A DNA stretch of 58,552 bases. Origin: Chloroflexota bacterium (GTDB lineage Bacteria > Chloroflexota > Dehalococcoidia > DSGV01). Both the position numbers and the translations under genes were made by a program. Positions within the stretch are counted from its first letter, which is position 1. Each line of letters begins with the position of its first letter. Below are positions 31,797 to 40,738 of the stretch, one piece after another. The notes beneath the pieces are model-generated. The model had not been told where the DNA came from, ran no database searches, and saw only the letters and a list, made by a program, of their open reading frames with translations. The DNA lies in the NCBI GenBank assembly GCA_021787985.1, contig JAJYLG010000002.1, positions 45,089 through 103,640 of the forward strand. Reading direction: 5' to 3'.

Positions 31797-34082
31797 GTGC
31801 CCGCCGACCCCGAGACGCTTGCCCGCATCGCCCTCGCGCCGGAGGAGTACGACCTCGCCTGCCGCCGCCTGGGCCGCGAGCCGAACGAGGTCGAGCTCGG
31901 CATGATCGGCGCGCTCTGGAGCGAGCACTGTGGCTACAAGAACAGCAAGCTGCTGCTGCGCCGCTTCCCCACCGAGGGCCCCGCCGTCTTGACGAAGCTC
32001 GGCGAGGAGAACGCCGGCGCCGTCGACATCGGCGACGGCTGGTGCGCCGTCATGAAGGTCGAGTCGCACAACCACCCCTCGGCGGTCGAGCCGTTCCAGG
32101 GCGCCGCGACGGGCGTCGGCGGCATCGTGCGCGACATCTTCGCCATGGGAGCGCGGCCGATCGCGATCCTGGACTCGCTCCGCTTCGGCCCGCTGGAGGA
32201 CGACCGCACCCGCTACCTGTTCGGCGGCGTCGTCGGCGGGATCGGCTGGTACGGCAACTGCCTGGGCGTGCCGACCGTGGGCGGCGAGACCTGCTTCGAC
32301 GCGGCCTACCGCGAGAACCCGCTCGTCAACGCGCTCTGTGTCGGCGTGGCGCGCGTCGGCCGGCTGGTGCGGGCGCGCGCGGACGGCCCCGGGAACGTGT
32401 TGCTGCTGGTCGGCGCGGACACGGGACGCGACGGGATTCACGGCGCGACCTTCGCCAGCGCGGCGCTGGATGAGGCGAGCGAGGAGCGCCGCCCGGCGGT
32501 GCAGGTCGGCAACCCCTTCATGGAGAAGCTGCTCATGGAGGCGTGCATCGAGCTGGTCCAGCACAACTGGATCGTCGGCCTCCAGGACCTGGGTGCGGCC
32601 GGGCTGACGAGCTCGGCCGTCGAGTGTGCGGCGCGCGCGGGCACCGGCGTCGAGCTGGACGTGCTGCGGGTTCCGCGCCGCGAGCGGGGAATGAGCGCGC
32701 ACGACGTGATGCTCAGCGAGTCGCAGGAGCGGATGCTCGTCATCGCGAAACGCGAGCACGTCGAGGAGGTGCGCGGCCTCTTCCAGCGGTGGGAGCTGCA
32801 CTGCGCCGAGGTGGGGGTCGTGACCGACACCGGCGAGGCGGTGGTGCGCGAGGGCGAGCGCGTGGCCGCGCGGCTGCCGGTCGGCATGCTGGTGGACCCG
32901 CCGCTGTACCGCCGTCAGGGCGCGCGCCCGGCCGAGCTGGCGGAGCGCAACGCCTACGACCTGGCCGCGCTGCTGGACCTACGGCCCGAGGACGCGACCG
33001 CTCGCCTGCGCGAGATGCTGGGCGCGCCGAACGTTTGCGCGAAACGCTGGGTCTGGCGGCAGTACGACCACCAGGTGCTGACCAACACCGTGCAGGGGCC
33101 GGGCGGCGACGCGGCCGTGCTGCGCATCAGGGGCAGCAAGCGCGGCATCGCCATCGCGACGGACGGCAACGGCCGCACGGTGGAGCTCGATCCGTTCACG
33201 GGCGGCGCGCTGGCGGTGGCGGAGGCGGCGCGCAACGTGTCGTGCACCGGCGCTCGACCCGTCGCCTGCACCGACTGCCTGAACTTCGGGGATCCGCTGC
33301 GGCCCGAGGTCTACTACCAGCTCGAGCAGGCGGTCGAGGGGATGGCCGCCGCCTGCCGGGCGCTCGGCACGCCGGTCGTTTCGGGCAACGTGAGCCTCTA
33401 CAACGAGACGGTCGGTCGAGCTATCGCCCCCACGCCGGTTGCCGGCGTGCTCGGCGTGCTCGAGGACGTCTCGCGCGCCGTGCCGGCCGGGTTCGCCGGC
33501 GAGGGCGACGCCGTGTATCTGCTGGGAGCGGACCCGTCCGGCGAGCCGGCCGACCTGGCCGGCAGCGAGTACCTGCACGAGCTGTATGGGCTCGTCGTCG
33601 GCATGCCGCGGCTGGACCTGGAGCTCGAGGCGCGGCTGCAGCGGCTGCTCGTGCGGCTGGCGGAGGATGGCGTGGCGCGTTCCGCGCACGACTGCGCCGA
33701 GGGCGGGCTGGCCGTGTGCCTGGCCGAGAGCGCGCTGCTGGGCGAAGTCGGCGTCGACTGCTCGGGCATGACGCTCGCTGGGCGTCTCGACGCGGCGCTG
33801 TTCGGCGAGCGGCCTTCCCGCGCCGTGGTCAGCGCCCGGCCGTCGGACGCGGCCCGCCTGGAGGCGCTGGCAGGCGAGCACGGGGTGCCGTGCACGCGCA
33901 TCGGCACGACGGGAGGCGATGGGGTGGCCGTCGGCCCGGCGGCGCTGCCGCTGGATGAGGCGTGGGCCCACTGGGAGACGGCGCTCGCCGCGCGGCTCGG
34001 CGCCTCGCCGGTGCTCGCCGCCGCGGGTGGCGCACCGGCGGGGGAGCCGTCCGTCACGCCCGGCCCGCCCAGCGAGACGTAG
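31797..34082 (+). CDS. purL: FGAM synthase large subunit PurL
   Basis: From GTG 31797, 7 nt after GGAGG, the protein has 761 residues; an in-frame GTG at 31728 would add 23 residues but begins just behind the strong hairpin. Motifs are LWSEHCGYKNSK, ESHNHPSAVEPFQGAATGVGG, MGARPIAILDSLRFG, LQDLGAAGLTSS, CTDCLNFGDP, VSGNVSLYNET and SAHDCAEGGLAV. It is the short (Bacillus-type) form that needs separate PurQ and PurS, and PurQ is encoded at 28321. Confidence 0.96.
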   Translation: MPADPETLARIALAPEEYDLACRRLGREPNEVELGMIGALWSEHCGYKNSKLLLRRFPTEGPAVLTKLGEENAGAVDIGDGWCAVMKVESHNHPSAVEPFQGAATGVGGIVRDIFAMGARPIAILDSLRFGPLEDDRTRYLFGGVVGGIGWYGNCLGVPTVGGETCFDAAYRENPLVNALCVGVARVGRLVRARADGPGNVLLLVGADTGRDGIHGATFASAALDEASEERRPAVQVGNPFMEKLLMEACIELVQHNWIVGLQDLGAAGLTSSAVECAARAGTGVELDVLRVPRRERGMSAHDVMLSESQERMLVIAKREHVEEVRGLFQRWELHCAEVGVVTDTGEAVVREGERVAARLPVGMLVDPPLYRRQGARPAELAERNAYDLAALLDLRPEDATARLREMLGAPNVCAKRWVWRQYDHQVLTNTVQGPGGDAAVLRIRGSKRGIAIATDGNGRTVELDPFTGGALAVAEAARNVSCTGARPVACTDCLNFGDPLRPEVYYQLEQAVEGMAAACRALGTPVVSGNVSLYNETVGRAIAPTPVAGVLGVLEDVSRAVPAGFAGEGDAVYLLGADPSGEPADLAGSEYLHELYGLVVGMPRLDLELEARLQRLLVRLAEDGVARSAHDCAEGGLAVCLAESALLGEVGVDCSGMTLAGRLDAALFGERPSRAVVSARPSDAARLEALAGEHGVPCTRIGTTGGDGVAVGPAALPLDEAWAHWETALAARLGASPVLAAAGGAPAGEPSVTPGPPSET

Positions 34083-34107
34083 CGAGTCCACCACGAGGGG
34101 AGACGAG

Positions 34108-34869
34108 ATGGCATACCTCGACCGCGATGGCATCCGCATCTACTACGAGGATCGGGGCAGCGGGCCCGCGGTCCTGCTCACGCATGGCTACAGCGCGACC
34201 TGCAACATGTGGAAGCCGCAGGTCGATGCGCTGGCCGACCGCTACCGCTTCATCACCTGGGACATGCGCGGCCACGGCCAGACGGACAGCCCAGACGACG
34301 CGTCGCGGTACTCGGAAGCGGTGACGGTCGCGGACATGCGCGCGCTGCTGGACGCCAGCGGTGTGAGGCGCGCGGTGGTGGGCGGGCTCTCGCTCGGCGG
34401 CTACATGTCGCTGGCGTTCTACCGGACTCACCCGGAGATGGTGGAGGCGCTACTGCTGGCCGACACGGGGCCGGGCTATCGCAACCCGGCGGCCCGCGAC
34501 GGCTGGAACCAGATGGCGCAGCAGCGTGCGCGCGAGTTCGAGGAGCAGGGGCTCGCCGCGCTGGGCCAGGGGAGCGAGGTCCGCATCGCGTTGCACCGCT
34601 CCGCGCAGGGGCTGGCGCACGCGGCGCGCGGGATGCTGGCGCAGGTGGACGACCGGGTGATCAGCGTCCTGCCGGAGGTGCGCGTGCCCACGCTCGTCGT
34701 GGTCGGTGAGCAGGACGAACCGTTCCGCGCGCCGAGCGACTACATGGCGGCGAAGGTCCCGGCGGCCGAGCTGGTCATCATCCCGACCGCGGGGCATGCC
34801 TCGAATCTCGACCAGCCGGATCGGTTCAACGAGGCGCTGTCGCGCTTCCTGGGCAAAGTCGCCGGTTAA
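34108..34869 (+). CDS. Alpha/beta hydrolase
   Basis: The 253-aa protein starts at ATG 34108 behind GAGGGGAG. The triad is S95 in GGLSLGG, D203 in GEQDEP and H230 in TAGHASNLD. The oxyanion region is LTHGYSATCNMW. The fold and length fit esterase/haloperoxidase-like hydrolases such as 3-oxoadipate enol-lactonase relatives; the substrate cannot be inferred. It lies 25 nt after purL. Confidence 0.87.
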   Translation: MAYLDRDGIRIYYEDRGSGPAVLLTHGYSATCNMWKPQVDALADRYRFITWDMRGHGQTDSPDDASRYSEAVTVADMRALLDASGVRRAVVGGLSLGGYMSLAFYRTHPEMVEALLLADTGPGYRNPAARDGWNQMAQQRAREFEEQGLAALGQGSEVRIALHRSAQGLAHAARGMLAQVDDRVISVLPEVRVPTLVVVGEQDEPFRAPSDYMAAKVPAAELVIIPTAGHASNLDQPDRFNEALSRFLGKVAG

Positions 34870-34981
34870 CACGGTTCGGCTGCCGCCAGCCGTACGGCGG
34901 TGGTCGAGACGGCTGGCCGGTATACTGGTCGGCGGGAGCGGCCCGGCGTCGTGGCGGCGACCGGGCGAGGGCGAATTGAAG

Positions 34982-36397
34982 ATGGGCCTGTTGGCGCGTT
35001 CCGGCCCACCGAACAGCACGGTGGGCCGTTTCCTTCCCGTCGCGTGGACGGCGGCGCGCGTCTACCTGGGTTACAAATATCTGCAGCGCCGTCGCCGCCG
35101 GCTCGGTTTCGAGGCCACCGAGCCAGCCTTCCAGCGCCACCACCAGCGCAGCGCCCGCTGGTTCTACGAGACCGCCGTGCACCTGCGCGGCCTGCTCATC
35201 AAGACCGGGCAGTTCGTCGGCGCCCGAGCCGACGTGGTGCCCGAGCCGTACGTCGTCACGCTCTCGCACCTGCAGGACCGCGTCCCGCCTCGGTCCTTCG
35301 CCGAGATGCGCCACGTCGTCGAGCGGGAGCTGGGGCGCCCGCTGAAGCTGGTGTTCCGCGAGTTCGACGAGCGACCGGTGGCCTCGGCATCGCTGGCGCA
35401 GGTGCACCGCGCCGTGCTGCACGACGGACGCGAGGTGGCGGTGAAGGTCCAGTACCCCGAGATCGCCGAGGTCGTGCGCCGCGACCTGCGCAGCTTGAAG
35501 ATCCTGGTCGACCTGCTGCAGCGGTTCGAGCCCGCGTTCGACTATCGCGTGCTCTACGACGAGCTGGCCTACCACGCGCCGATCGAGCTCGACTTCGTCC
35601 ACGAAGGGCAGAACGCCGAGCGGGTGGCGCGCGAGCTCCGCGGGCGCGAAGACGTCTACGTGCCGCGGATCCACTGGGACTACACCACCCGTCGGGTCCT
35701 GGTGATGGAGTACGTCCACGGTCTGCGGCTCACGGACGTGGACGGGATGCGCGCCCGCGGGATCGACCCGCGCCGCGTCGCCCAGACGCTGATCGAGGCG
35801 TACTGCGACCAGATCTTGGTGAACGGCTTCTTTCACGCCGACCCGCACCCCGGCAACCTCTTCGTCCAGGAGGGGCCGCGGGTCGTCTTCGTAGACTTCG
35901 GGCTCGCGAAAGAGGTCCCGCGGAGCTTTCGGCGCGGGCTCGTTGATCTCACCCGCGCGATTCTCGAGCAGGACTTCGACGCGGCAGCCCGCGCCTTCCA
36001 CGACCTGGGCTTTCGGACCCGGTCCGGCGATCCGCGGACCTTCGTCGCGGTGGGCAAGGCCTACCTGCACAGCCTCGAGGAGATGAGCAGGCGCGGGAAC
36101 CAGCGCGAGATCGTGGTGGAGATCAACCAGCAGCTCGCCGAGATCGTTCGCGCAAACCCGGTGGTGCGCGTGCCAGGCGACATCGTGCTGGTCGGGCGCG
36201 TGATGGGACTGCTCAGCGGGCTGGGTAAGACGCTCGACTCGCGCGTCGACCTGGTGCGCACGTTGGTGCCGTACGTGGCCGAGCAGGCGGCGCGGGAGCA
36301 TGGGTTCGACGCCGAGGTGGCGCGCACTCTGCGCGCAGCGACCGAGGCACGGCTGGTGCAGCTCGAGGGTGAAGGCGCCGCGCGTGGCCCGAAGTAG
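34982..36397 (+). CDS. ABC1/UbiB-family atypical kinase-like protein
   Basis: The 471-aa protein carries LLIKTGQFVGARADVVPEPY (the KxGQ motif), ASASLAQVHRA, EVAVKVQYP, ELDFVHEGQNAER, FFHADPHPGNLF and VFVDFGLAKEVP. These are the complete set of UbiB/ADCK kinase-like signatures. A hydrophobic stretch typical of the C-terminus is only weak. UbiB proteins support quinone biosynthesis or lipid trafficking. A quinol-oxidising bc complex is encoded at 19854, but there are no quinone genes nearby. ATG 34982 is used. Confidence 0.9.
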   Translation: MGLLARSGPPNSTVGRFLPVAWTAARVYLGYKYLQRRRRRLGFEATEPAFQRHHQRSARWFYETAVHLRGLLIKTGQFVGARADVVPEPYVVTLSHLQDRVPPRSFAEMRHVVERELGRPLKLVFREFDERPVASASLAQVHRAVLHDGREVAVKVQYPEIAEVVRRDLRSLKILVDLLQRFEPAFDYRVLYDELAYHAPIELDFVHEGQNAERVARELRGREDVYVPRIHWDYTTRRVLVMEYVHGLRLTDVDGMRARGIDPRRVAQTLIEAYCDQILVNGFFHADPHPGNLFVQEGPRVVFVDFGLAKEVPRSFRRGLVDLTRAILEQDFDAAARAFHDLGFRTRSGDPRTFVAVGKAYLHSLEEMSRRGNQREIVVEINQQLAEIVRANPVVRVPGDIVLVGRVMGLLSGLGKTLDSRVDLVRTLVPYVAEQAAREHGFDAEVARTLRAATEARLVQLEGEGAARGPK

Positions 36398-36661
36398 CAG
36401 CAGGGCGGTTGTGAGCCGGGTACGCATCGGTTACAGTACCGGCGACATGAGCGGTCCGCTCTGGCGCCGCGGCCACCTCTCCGGCCGCGGGTCGTCCGTC
36501 CTACGGGACGCCGTTGCTCGCGGTTGGCCGGTTGACAGAACGCTTGCCCGCACCGGGCGCCGCGGGTTAACAAAACACGCTCCTGCGCGTTGTTACCAGT
36601 GGAAGGCCGCCGCGGGAACGGGGCGGAGACTGGCCTGCCGTGGCGCCGACGGACCGCCGCC

Positions 36662-37246
36662 ATGATCTCGGCCGAAGAGAGCATGGCACGGGACGAAGCG
36701 GTGCTCGTGGCCCGAGCGGTCGGGGGTGACGGCCCGGCGCTCGGCCAGCTCTACGACCAGTTCCACGAGCGCATCTTCCGCTACCTCTTGGCCCGCAGCG
36801 GGCGTATCGAGGAAGCGGAAGACCTCACCGGTGAAGTCTTCCTGCGTGTTGTGCGTAACATCCAGCGCTACCGGTCACAGGGAGTGCCGTTCTCAGCCTG
36901 GCTGTTCCGCATCGCGCACAACGTGGTGGCCAGCCACCACCGGGCCAATGGCCGCCGGCCGGACGTGATCCCGATCGACGAGGACCATGCCGCCGTCGCC
37001 GACCCGGCCGTGGAGGCCGCCGTCCGCGCCGACCTGCGGGCCGTGCGCGCGGCACTGGTGCACTTGCCCAAGCACCAGCGCGCCGTTGTCGAGCTGCGGT
37101 TCTTCGCCGACCTTTCGGTGAGCGAGACCGCGGCGGTCCTGGGCAAGAACGATGGCCTCGTGCGGGTGTTGCAGCACAAGGGGCTTCGGCGGCTGCAGCA
37201 ACTGCTCGGGCAACCCGGACCGAAGGATGTGGTGGCGGATTCGTAG
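36662..37246 (+). CDS. ECF sigma factor
   Basis: The 194-aa protein (ATG 36662; ATG 36683 possible) has region 2 with LYDQFHERIFRYL, AEDLTGEVFLRV and PFSAWLFRIAHNVVASHHR. Region 4 has LPKHQRAVVELRFFADLSVSETAAVLGKNDGLVRVLQHKGLRRLQ. It overlaps the next gene by 20 nt; that product is a membrane DUF5667 protein, probably its regulator. A TTGACA at 36532 upstream has no matching -10, so I do not claim a promoter. The 264 nt before it contain no other gene. Confidence 0.9.
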   Translation: MISAEESMARDEAVLVARAVGGDGPALGQLYDQFHERIFRYLLARSGRIEEAEDLTGEVFLRVVRNIQRYRSQGVPFSAWLFRIAHNVVASHHRANGRRPDVIPIDEDHAAVADPAVEAAVRADLRAVRAALVHLPKHQRAVVELRFFADLSVSETAAVLGKNDGLVRVLQHKGLRRLQQLLGQPGPKDVVADS

Positions 37247-38189
37247 GAACGAGGAGCAGCGAGCGGCGGACGAGTTCGCCGTCCGGCTCGAGCACGGGAA
37301 CGGCGATGACGCCGCGCTCGAGACCGCCGCACGCCTGCACGCGCTGCGCGAGGCGCTCCCTCCGCATCCGGCGCCGGCGCGGCAGCGGGCGCGCCTGCTG
37401 GCCGAGGCAGCGCGGCTGAGCGGCGGGCAGCACGGCCCGCGGCGACAGCGGACGTGGCGCCACATGGCGCTTGCCGGCGGCGCCTGCGTCGCCGCTCTGG
37501 CCGTGGCGTTCGCCGTACTGGTGAACACGTCCCAGGCGGCGCTGCCTGGTGACTGGAACTACGTGTTCAAGCGCGCCGGCGAGGACGTACGGCTGACGCT
37601 AACCGTCAGCCGGGCCGCTCGCGCCGAGTATCGTCTGCAGCTCGTCAACCGGCGGGCTGAGGAGGTCGCGCGCCTCGTCGAGCGCGGACGGGTCGACCCC
37701 GGCGCGTTCACCACGCTGATCAGCTACGGGACCGACGCCGTGTCCCGTTACCAGGCGGTGCCCGGTCAGCCGGCTTCCGCTCCCAGCGGCGCTGCTCGTC
37801 AGCAGCTCGAACGGCTCTCCACCACGCTGGACCGCCTGCTGGCGAATCCGGAGGTGACCAGCCAGCCGGCGGTCGTGACGCACCTGCGCGAGCTGCGGCG
37901 AGACACCTCGGATGCGCTCGGCAACGCCAAGCCGATCACCCCGACGCCCACGCCGTCGCCGACGGCCACCCCCACCCCCAGCCCGACCGCGACGCCGACC
38001 GCCTCGGCTACCGCGTCGGTCACGCCGACCGCGACGCCGTCGGCCACGCCCGAGCCCTCCAGCACGCCTTCCCCGACCGGAACGGCGACGTCGGATCCCG
38101 CGAAGCAGGGCTACGGATCGGCCACACCGACGCCGAGCGTGACGCCGACGACGACCGGCACGCCGGGCCCGGTCGCGTCTACCCCGTAG
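37227..38189 (+). CDS. Membrane DUF5667 protein, probable anti-sigma partner
   Basis: The 320-aa protein from ATG 37227 has a cytoplasmic N-terminus of about 75 residues (DEFAVRLEHG and similar). One membrane helix follows (about 79-100), then PGDWNYVFKRAGEDVRLTLT, the DUF5667 signature, and a helical extracytoplasmic domain to about 235. The last 80 residues are Thr/Pro/Ser repeats such as TPTPSPTATPTP. The overlap with the ECF sigma gene and the single-pass layout suggest membrane control of the sigma factor. No zinc-binding anti-sigma HxxxCxxC motif is present. Confidence 0.7.
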   Translation: MWWRIRRNEEQRAADEFAVRLEHGNGDDAALETAARLHALREALPPHPAPARQRARLLAEAARLSGGQHGPRRQRTWRHMALAGGACVAALAVAFAVLVNTSQAALPGDWNYVFKRAGEDVRLTLTVSRAARAEYRLQLVNRRAEEVARLVERGRVDPGAFTTLISYGTDAVSRYQAVPGQPASAPSGAARQQLERLSTTLDRLLANPEVTSQPAVVTHLRELRRDTSDALGNAKPITPTPTPSPTATPTPSPTATPTASATASVTPTATPSATPEPSSTPSPTGTATSDPAKQGYGSATPTPSVTPTTTGTPGPVASTP

Positions 38190-38227
38190 GCTTTCCTGGC
38201 CTCAACCTCGCCCCGGCCGACCGACAG

Positions 38228-38875
38228 TCAGCGGGCGGGCGCAGCGCGCGCCGCGCCTTCCCCTTCCGTGCGCTTCACGATCAGATCGCCCCACTGGGCG
38301 AGCTGATCGGGCGGTCCGAGCACGCTGGGCGACGTCGCGAAGACCTCGAACAGCACATTGGCCACGCGGAAGTTGAGATGGTACTCGAACACCTTGAGCG
38401 TCGCGCCCTGGAGCTGCTGCGTGCGCTCGACCGTGTACGCGAACGTGTCGCTGCCGACGCGCGGCGGCTGGGCGACGAACTGGACCTTGCCGGACTTGCG
38501 CAGCGTGTCCTCAGCTTCCTGCAGCGCCACGCGCGCGGTGGCGGTCGAGTCGAAGCGGATGGCGGTGTCGATCACGGTGCACCAGCCCTGCGTGCGGAAG
38601 CCGCCCTGGGTGCAGGCTGGCAGCTCAAAGCCGCTCTGGTAGCCGTCCTGGCGACCGGGCGGCGGGTTCGAGACGGTGTACGTGCGCGGGTACGGCGGCG
38701 TCGTCGCCCAGCCGAAGGGCAGGTCGTTCACCCGGAGCACGATCTGGTCGAGCGGCCGGGTGATGTTCGGGGCGGGTGTCGGCGTCGGGTGGGATGAGCC
38801 TGACGCGCCGCACGCGGCAGCGACGAGGGCGACGGCGAGGAGCGGCGCGAGGAGGAGCGCGGCGGGCCGCGTCAT
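38228..38875 (-). CDS. Lipoprotein of unknown function (A)
   Basis: The 215-aa protein has a signal peptide ending in the lipobox VAAAC (Cys 22). The mature part has a Pro/Thr linker, then ITRPLDQIVLRVNDLPFGW, a GYQSGFELP block, TAIRFDSTATARVALQEAEDTL and VLFEVFAT. The same order occurs in the upstream protein (38872-39696). ATG 38875 overlaps that gene's stop by 4 nt. The domain is not recognised. Confidence 0.7.
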   Translation of the reverse strand: MTRPAALLLAPLLAVALVAAACGASGSSHPTPTPAPNITRPLDQIVLRVNDLPFGWATTPPYPRTYTVSNPPPGRQDGYQSGFELPACTQGGFRTQGWCTVIDTAIRFDSTATARVALQEAEDTLRKSGKVQFVAQPPRVGSDTFAYTVERTQQLQGATLKVFEYHLNFRVANVLFEVFATSPSVLGPPDQLAQWGDLIVKRTEGEGAARAAPAR

Positions 38876-39696
38876 GGCGTGGCGGTGGCCCGCGGTCCGG
38901 GCGGCGTCGGCGTAGGGGTGGCCGCGGGCGAGATCTGTCCTGGCGCCGTGGGCGGCTGCTGGCCGAGGGCGCGCGCTTGCACGATCTTCGCCCAGACCAG
39001 CGGCTCCGGCAGCACGGGCTGGACCGCGGCCAACGCGCCGTACTCGCCCACGATCGCCAGGATGTTGTTGACGCGCATCACCACGATCACCTGGAGGAAA
39101 TCGACCTGCTGCTTGGCCACGGTGCCTTTGCTGGCCACCTGGTATTGGTACGACTCGTCGCCCACCTGGCCGAGGTTGACGAAGCGGATCTGGCCGGCCT
39201 GCTCGCGCTGGCGGTCGGCATCACGCAGCATGGCCATGACGGCGCGTGCCGAGGAGGCCGAGTCGTAGCGCAGGACACGGTTGTAGAGCTCCACCCAGCC
39301 GTTGCGCAGGCCCAGGCCGGACAGCGCGAGGGGGTCGTCGTAGAGGACGTCGATGCCCTGCTGGAACCCCTTCCGGTAGGCGTCAGAAGGCAGGTCCTGG
39401 GCGGTAACCACCTTCGGATAGTCTTTGGCGACGTTCCAGGTCGTGGGGGTCATCTCGACGGGTATGGCGATCTGGTCGACGGCGTACGTGATCGGCGCCG
39501 CGTCCGCGGCAGCGGTAGCCGTCGGGGCCGCCGTGCCGGAAGTGGTGGCGCTCGGTGCGGGGATGGCCTTCGAATTGCCACAGGCGGCGAGGATGCCCAG
39601 CAGGGCGAGCGCCGCCGCGGCGCGCAGATAACGCAGTGGTCGAAGTCCTCCCTTGCGTGCCTGGCTACGGGAGCGGCGCGCCCGGGCTCCTCCCAT
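38872..39696 (-). CDS. Lipoprotein of unknown function (B)
   Basis: The protein is 274 aa if ATG 39696 is used; the Arg-rich N-region is long. A hydrophobic stretch ends at the lipobox ILAAC. Blocks ITYAVDQIAIPVEMTPTTW, YRKGFQQGIDVL, NRVLRYDSASSARAVMAML and VNNILAIVGEYGAL parallel lipoprotein A, so the two are likely tandem paralogues. A Thr/Pro-rich tail follows. The function is unknown. Confidence 0.65.
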   Translation of the reverse strand: MGGARARRSRSQARKGGLRPLRYLRAAAALALLGILAACGNSKAIPAPSATTSGTAAPTATAAADAAPITYAVDQIAIPVEMTPTTWNVAKDYPKVVTAQDLPSDAYRKGFQQGIDVLYDDPLALSGLGLRNGWVELYNRVLRYDSASSARAVMAMLRDADRQREQAGQIRFVNLGQVGDESYQYQVASKGTVAKQQVDFLQVIVVMRVNNILAIVGEYGALAAVQPVLPEPLVWAKIVQARALGQQPPTAPGQISPAATPTPTPPGPRATATP

Positions 39697-39832
39697 GCTG
39701 CCGGAGCGCCCGACGAAGATCAACTGACCGCGGCGGGTCGCCGCCTCCCGGAGCGCGGCAGCGTCGGAGTCCGGGATCTCGCTCCCGCGTTCGAAAGTGG
39801 CGGTTCTTCCGCGGACGGACTGCTGTCCTGCC

Positions 39833-40615
39833 CTACCGACCGGCCGCCGGCGGGTCGGGGTCGCCGGGCGTGGCCGCGGGCGGCGGCCAACTCGCCTCGG
39901 GCAGGCCCGCGGTTGACGCGGCCGGCTCGTCGGCCGCGACCGTGCGCGGCGCCCAGGTGGGCTCGGGGACGCCTGGCGTCGGCTCCGCCGCTGGCGTCTC
40001 GGAGGGTCCTTCCGCGGAAGCACCCGTCGTGGTCGCCGCGCGTGCCGCGCCGAACTCGGTCCAGTCGGTGAGGCGCAGGACCCCGACGAGCAGCAGCAGC
40101 AAGAGCCCCACGAAGCTCAAGGCGAAGCGTAGGAAGCGCGATGCGAAGCCGGCCGGAGCAGGCGCTCCGGCGGCGACGAGCGTCAGGAGGTTGATTGAGC
40201 CCGTGGGCGCGTAGTCCGGCAGCGGGACGAGCGTGCGCCAGAGTCCGTAGCCGAGCACGAGCAGCGCGGCGGCCAGCATGCCCAGCCGCAAGTAGTTCAG
40301 CGCTCCCGGCAGGGTGAGCGCCAGCAGCGCGAGAATGAGAGCGATGCCCGCCATCGCCAGGAAGACGTTGCGCTGGAAGACGGGAACGGCCTTCCGGAAA
40401 GCCTGCAACTGCCCGAGGTAGGCGTCGATCTGCCCGCTGATGCGGTCGCCGGTGGCGGCATTGCCCCCCGCGCTGTTGATGTCTGTGAAATTGTAGGTTG
40501 GGGCCTGCGGCGGTTGTGGGCCGGCGGAGACGGTCTTGGCGCCGAGCACCGCGGTCGCCGCGAGGAAAACGGCCAGCAGCGCAGCGAACGCGAGCCGAAC
40601 CGACGTGAGCCGCAT
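39833..40615 (-). CDS. Membrane protein of unknown function
   Basis: The 260-aa protein starts at ATG 40615 behind GGGAGG. It has a signal-like first helix (about 6-27). An outer segment contains FTDINSAGGNAATGDRISGQ. Three helices follow at about 86-104, 111-130 and 163-185. The Pro/Glu/Ala-rich tail of about 70 residues is probably cytoplasmic or disordered. It is in the direction of the two lipoprotein genes, 136 nt before them. No family is recognised. Confidence 0.6.
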   Translation of the reverse strand: MRLTSVRLAFAALLAVFLAATAVLGAKTVSAGPQPPQAPTYNFTDINSAGGNAATGDRISGQIDAYLGQLQAFRKAVPVFQRNVFLAMAGIALILALLALTLPGALNYLRLGMLAAALLVLGYGLWRTLVPLPDYAPTGSINLLTLVAAGAPAPAGFASRFLRFALSFVGLLLLLLVGVLRLTDWTEFGAARAATTTGASAEGPSETPAAEPTPGVPEPTWAPRTVAADEPAASTAGLPEASWPPPAATPGDPDPPAAGR

Positions 40616-40738
40616 GCAGGTGCCTCCCGGGCAGGATGCAACCAGTATAGAGGCCGCGCTGCCCGCCGTGGCCGGCCGCGATGGCGACGGCACGGAGAGC
40701 CGTGGCCGGGCGCCTTCGGACGGCCATCGTCGAGGCCG

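Noticed and set aside
34826-36427. 533-codon frame antisense to the UbiB-like gene
   Set aside because: Mirror of the UbiB codons; no motifs, no start context.
36532-36571. TTGACA ... TTAACA as promoter of the ECF sigma gene
   Set aside because: The spacing between the two boxes is about 28 bp, too long for a sigma-70-type promoter.
37930-38180. Thr/Pro repeats as a CRISPR or tandem-repeat array
   Set aside because: The repeats are irregular codons of a Thr/Pro/Ser-rich tail in frame with the DUF5667 protein.
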